Shown here in pieces: positions 37,233-39,957 of a stretch of DNA of 39,957 nucleotides; positions within the stretch are counted from its first letter, which is position 1; the number at the start of each line of letters is the position of its first letter. A model generated the notes under the pieces. It worked only from the letters and a program-made list of their open reading frames with translations, had not been told where the DNA came from and did not search any database. The translations under genes and the position numbers were made by a program. Source of the DNA: Clostridia bacterium (GTDB taxonomy: Bacteria > Bacillota > Clostridia > Oscillospirales > CAG-272); the NCBI GenBank assembly GCA_028720145.1, contig JAQYLJ010000005.1, positions 72,112 to 112,068 on the forward strand. Direction: 5' to 3'.

Positions 37233-38678
37233 GTGGAGACAATTTACCGTGTGTTTTTGGGTCCCGCCGTCCTCGCGGGACTCTTTTCGGTTGGCGGATA
37301 TTTTACGGTGCGGCTCAAATGCTTTTGGTGGCTCCACCCGAGAAAATGCATCCGAGAGATGCGGGGAGAGCGCTCTGCCGCGAGCATCTTCCCCGCGGTC
37401 ACGCTCGCGCTCGGCGGCACCATGGGCGTGGGGAATATCGCGGGGGTCGCCCTCGCCTGTCTCACGGGGGGTGCGGGCGCGATATTCTGGATGGTGGTGT
37501 CCGCCCTCTTCGCCATGGCGGTCAAGTACGCAGAGGTGGTCCTCGCCATGGACACGCGGGTGCAAAACGCAGACGGCACTTACACGGGCGGCGCGCCCTT
37601 TTACATGAGACGCGAGAACGGCAAAAACGGGGTTTTCCCCTATCTGTTCTCGGCGCTCTGCGTGCTGTCCGCTGTCTTTCAGGGGAGCATATTACAGGGG
37701 AACGCCCTCGGGGAATCCTGCGCGGAGACGCTCGGGGTTGCGCCTTGTTTGATCGGCATCGCCTTGGGGTTTCTCACCCTTTTCTTTCTCCTTTTTGCGC
37801 GGTCGTTCATCTTCCGCGCAACTTCTTGTCTGATTCCCGTCTCCACCGTCCTCTATCTCATTCTCTGTCTGTCGCTTCTCTTTCTCCGCCGCTGTGAGAT
37901 TCCCGCCGTCTTCGCCCGCATCTTTCGCGAGGCGTTCTCCCCACGGGCGGGGGTCGCGGGGGTCGCGGGGTACCTCTTTACGGATGCGGCGCGCATCGGA
38001 TGCGCCCGCGGGCTTGTCTCGAATGAGGCGGGCTGCGGCACCTCTCCCCTCGCCCATGTGAGCGCGTGCGGGACCTCTCCCGCCGGGCAGGGTCTCTGGG
38101 GAATCTTCGAGGTCTTCCTCGACACGGTGGTGGTCTGCACCCTGACCGCGCTCGTCTGTCTCTCCTCCGGCGCGGAAGGCGACCCGAACGCCCCGCTCTC
38201 CTATGTCACCGACGCGCTCGCGGTGCTCTTCGGCAGGGCGGCACAGCCGCTGCTCACCGCATCTGTCGCGGGGTTCGCCCTCGCGACGGTGGTTTCCTGG
38301 GCGTATTACGGGCTGACCTGTCTCTCTTCCCTCTCGCGTAGCGCATGGGTCAGAGTGCTCTATCTCGTCCTCTATGCGGGCGGGCTTATGGTCGGGGCGG
38401 TGGCGAAACCCGTCATGGTCTATCATCTCATTGATTTGCTCCTCGGGGTGATGACCCTGACGAATCTCTTTTTTCTCGTAAAAAAAGCAGACAGAGTGGT
38501 GGCTCTGTCTGCCGAAAGAGGTCTTATTCGACCGAGACCCGAATGTGCGACTGCAACCTCGCCCCGAGAGACGAAAGGCGCGCAAGCGAATCTTCCAGTT
38601 CCTGCTCCGAAATCTCGGGGGTCAGAACCGCGAGTTCCTCCCCGTCACTCCCGAGAATCTCCGCGTCCTCCCAAATGA
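37233..38678 (+). CDS. AGCS-family sodium:alanine symporter with an unusual C-terminal extension
   Basis: 481 residues from GTG 37233, eight bases after the GAGAGGGGG stretch; a TTG 48 bases earlier is possible but lies in the terminator. The protein has about ten hydrophobic segments and AGCS landmarks: ALGGTMGVGNIAGVALA, YTGGAPFYM and VSNEAGCGTSPLAHVSA, which bind Na+ and substrate. It would import alanine or glycine. The last membrane segment ends near FFLVKK (about nt 38490); the remaining ~60 residues are Arg/Pro-rich and are encoded antisense to hom, including that gene's terminator. The true ancestral stop may have been lost. A frameshift or recoding near 38490 cannot be excluded. Confidence 0.85.
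   Translation: METIYRVFLGPAVLAGLFSVGGYFTVRLKCFWWLHPRKCIREMRGERSAASIFPAVTLALGGTMGVGNIAGVALACLTGGAGAIFWMVVSALFAMAVKYAEVVLAMDTRVQNADGTYTGGAPFYMRRENGKNGVFPYLFSALCVLSAVFQGSILQGNALGESCAETLGVAPCLIGIALGFLTLFFLLFARSFIFRATSCLIPVSTVLYLILCLSLLFLRRCEIPAVFARIFREAFSPRAGVAGVAGYLFTDAARIGCARGLVSNEAGCGTSPLAHVSACGTSPAGQGLWGIFEVFLDTVVVCTLTALVCLSSGAEGDPNAPLSYVTDALAVLFGRAAQPLLTASVAGFALATVVSWAYYGLTCLSSLSRSAWVRVLYLVLYAGGLMVGAVAKPVMVYHLIDLLLGVMTLTNLFFLVKKADRVVALSAERGLIRPRPECATATSPRETKGAQANLPVPAPKSRGSEPRVPPRHSRESPRPPK
38481..38512 (-). terminator. Terminator of hom, inside the AGCS coding region
   Basis: On the minus strand GCAGACAGAG and CTCTGTCTGC form a perfect 10-bp stem with a 6-base loop, followed by TTTTTT. It begins 12 bases after the hom stop. 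Confidence 0.87.
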
Positions 38679-39738
38679 CGGTCACGGCGTTCTGCTCGAC
38701 CCCGGAGAGGGCGAGATAATGCCGTGTGCGATAGAGGCGGAAATCGGTGGGATAGTCCTCCTCACCAAGGGTCCACGTCTGCCGTTTCGCGTCCCCGCGA
38801 ACGACCGATACAATATCGGCGGCGACAGCCGAAGCGGTCGGGTGCGACCCTGCGCCCCGTCCGTAGAACATGACCTCGCCCGCGTAGTTGCACGAGACTT
38901 TAATGCCGTTAAAGACATCTTCAACCGATGAGAGGGGGTCGGTGCGTTTCACAAAGAAGGGAGAGACGAGGACGAAGGTCCCCCATGGTTTCTTCTCCAT
39001 CTTCCCGAGCAGTTTCAGGGTGTAGCCGTTTTTCTCGGCGATCCGCACATCCTTCTGACGGATGGCGGTGATGCCCTCGGTGTGGACTCTCGCGGGGTCG
39101 GGCAAAATGCCGGTCGCCGAAGCGGAGAGAATGCAAATCTTCCGACAGGCGTCGATGCCCTCAATGTCGGCGGCGGGATTCCGCTCGGCGTATCCCTTCT
39201 GCTGTGCCTCGGTGAGCGCCGCCTCGAAACTCGCGCCCGCGCGGAACATACGGGTCAGAATATAGTTGGTCGTCCCGTTCAGAATCCCCGAAATCCCCGT
39301 CACCTCATTCGCGGCGAGGTCGCGGACGATGGGGGCAATCACGGGAATCGCGCCGCCGGTCGATGCCTCGAAGAGGTAGTAGACACCCTTCTCCCGTGCG
39401 AGGGCGAGCAGTTCGACCCCGTAGGTGGCGACCAGTTCCTTATTGGAGGTGACGACGCTCTTCCCTGCGTCAAGACACGCGCGGGTGTACTCATATGCGG
39501 GGTGCAGTCCCCCCATCACCTCGGCGACGACCGAAACCTCGGGATCGGCGAGGATGGGGTCTATCGAACGGACGAGCAGGTTCGCATACGGAGAATCGGG
39601 CATATCCCGAATGTCCAGCGCGTATTTCAGTACGACTTCTTCGCCGCACCGCGCGGCGACAGTCGCGGCATTCTCCCGAAAGAGGTCCGCGACCCCGCGT
39701 CCCACGACGCCCAGTCCCAAAACGGCAATCTGTTTCAT
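38524..39738 (-). CDS. hom: Homoserine dehydrogenase
   Basis: 404 residues from the ATG at 39738 (MKQIAVLGLGVVG); an ATG three codons upstream is equally in frame and the ribosome site (GGAAAG, GAGAATT) does not clearly decide. The enzyme reduces aspartate semialdehyde to homoserine, the branch point to threonine and methionine. Motifs: Rossmann GLGVVGRGVA, EVMGGLHPAYEY, SNKELVA with the catalytic Lys, GILNGTTNYILT, AADIEGIDACRK and YGRGAGSHPTASAVAADI. The C-terminal ~90 residues resemble a shortened ACT regulatory domain, so threonine feedback is possible. Its last 155 bp overlap the AGCS gene tail to tail. Confidence 0.95.
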   Translation of the reverse strand: MKQIAVLGLGVVGRGVADLFRENAATVAARCGEEVVLKYALDIRDMPDSPYANLLVRSIDPILADPEVSVVAEVMGGLHPAYEYTRACLDAGKSVVTSNKELVATYGVELLALAREKGVYYLFEASTGGAIPVIAPIVRDLAANEVTGISGILNGTTNYILTRMFRAGASFEAALTEAQQKGYAERNPAADIEGIDACRKICILSASATGILPDPARVHTEGITAIRQKDVRIAEKNGYTLKLLGKMEKKPWGTFVLVSPFFVKRTDPLSSVEDVFNGIKVSCNYAGEVMFYGRGAGSHPTASAVAADIVSVVRGDAKRQTWTLGEEDYPTDFRLYRTRHYLALSGVEQNAVTVIWEDAEILGSDGEELAVLTPEISEQELEDSLARLSSLGARLQSHIRVSVE

Positions 39739-39771
39739 AATTCTCATTCTTTCCGAAAAACATTTGAGGAT

Positions 39772-39801
39772 AGTTTACCACAGACCCCGACAAGAAATCA
39801 A
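39772..39801 (-). promoter_or_regulatory. Candidate promoter of hom
   Basis: Minus-strand TTGATT (39801-39796), 18-bp spacer, TAAACT (39777-39772), 33 bases before the hom start. No T-box or S-box is recognisable in the short leader. Confidence 0.4.
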
Positions 39802-39842
39802 GAGAAATTTGGCGTATCGGGTCTCTCGGTGTCCTCGACCCA

Positions 39843-39864
39843 CGGGCAGGGCGCGCCCTGCCCG
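39843..39864. repeat. Perfect 22-bp GC palindrome
   Basis: CGGGCAGGGCG and CGCCCTGCCCG are adjacent without a loop, fully self-complementary. Function unknown; it lies upstream of hom, in sequence with no gene. Confidence 0.6.
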
Positions 39865-39893
39865 CCCCCACTCCGACGGAAAAACGCCCCCCG

Positions 39894-39950
39894 AACCGGG
39901 CGGTCTCGAAACCCCAAAACCGCTCTTTTTAAGGCGACACCCGGTTTTTT
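39894..39950. terminator. Possible terminator for a gene beyond the window
   Basis: AACCGGG (39894-39900) can pair with CCCGGTT (39940-39946), followed by TTTT. On the minus strand a different tail (GCGTTTTTCC) also follows the 3' arm, so it may end a minus-strand gene beyond the right edge. The long loop makes it weak. Confidence 0.3.
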
Positions 39951-39957
39951 GTTAGGC

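Overview
The window looks like a chromosomal segment of a moderately GC-rich anaerobic Clostridia-type Bacillota, probably gut-associated (inference). The pointers are near-consensus sigma-A promoters (TTGACA/TATAAT, 16-18 bp spacers), strong GGAGG-type ribosome sites, a TPP riboswitch ahead of a ThiT-type transporter, a bacterial RNase P RNA, an AckA acetate-fermentation gene and several lipobox lipoproteins. There is no prophage, insertion sequence, CRISPR array or rRNA. By eye, the first 3.7 kb is richer in A+T than the rest and carries the secreted accessory genes; most of the remainder is housekeeping.

Layout. 1-3.7 kb: the 3' part of a secreted HExxH metallopeptidase-like protein, then a two-gene unit of related exported proteins. 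3.8-5.8 kb (minus): ackA-rhaD. 5.9-9.3 kb (minus): topB coupled to a HAD phosphatase, divergent from a metallophosphoesterase at 9.5 kb. 10.2-15.1 kb (plus): pheS-pheT-serS. 15.2-15.7 kb: a tRNA-Gln gene preceded by a palindromic tandem array that seems to be built from tRNA-Gln pieces. 15.9 kb: rnc. 16.7-20.0 kb (minus): a two-domain kinase-like gene, argS and yebC. 20.2-22.6 kb (minus): ABC-F protein and rsmG. 22.9-25.0 kb (plus): pgk-tpiA. 25.1-27.5 kb (minus): a flavoprotein, a DUF4097-type lipoprotein and rlmH. 27.6 kb: a 63-residue protein. 27.9-32.7 kb (minus): murD, a methionine-gamma-lyase-like PLP enzyme, a lipoprotein and a cysteine desulfurase, the last three joined by 4-bp overlaps. 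33.0-35.1 kb (minus): rnpB, thiT with its TPP riboswitch, and thiN. 35.3-39.7 kb: typA and an AGCS symporter (plus), which runs into convergent hom (minus).

How the genes fit together. Translation dominates: three aminoacyl-tRNA synthetases, tRNA-Gln, RNase P RNA, RNase III, RsmG, RlmH, TypA, YebC and an ABC-F factor. Lower glycolysis (pgk, tpiA) and acetate kinase supply energy; RhaD feeds deoxysugar carbon into glycolysis as DHAP. Thiamine uptake (thiT) and activation (thiN) sit together. The two PLP enzymes suggest a small sulfur-handling operon.

The points most worth following up are the tRNA-Gln palindromic array (15.2-15.64 kb), the P-loop kinase with a ParB/sulfiredoxin-like tail upstream of argS, a natural Glu-to-Gln change in the second Walker B of the ABC-F protein, the AGCS/hom tail-to-tail overlap containing the hom terminator, the hairpin-rich rnpB trailer, and two promoters embedded in the 3' ends of upstream genes. 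All homology statements come from motif recognition by eye; no database was searched.
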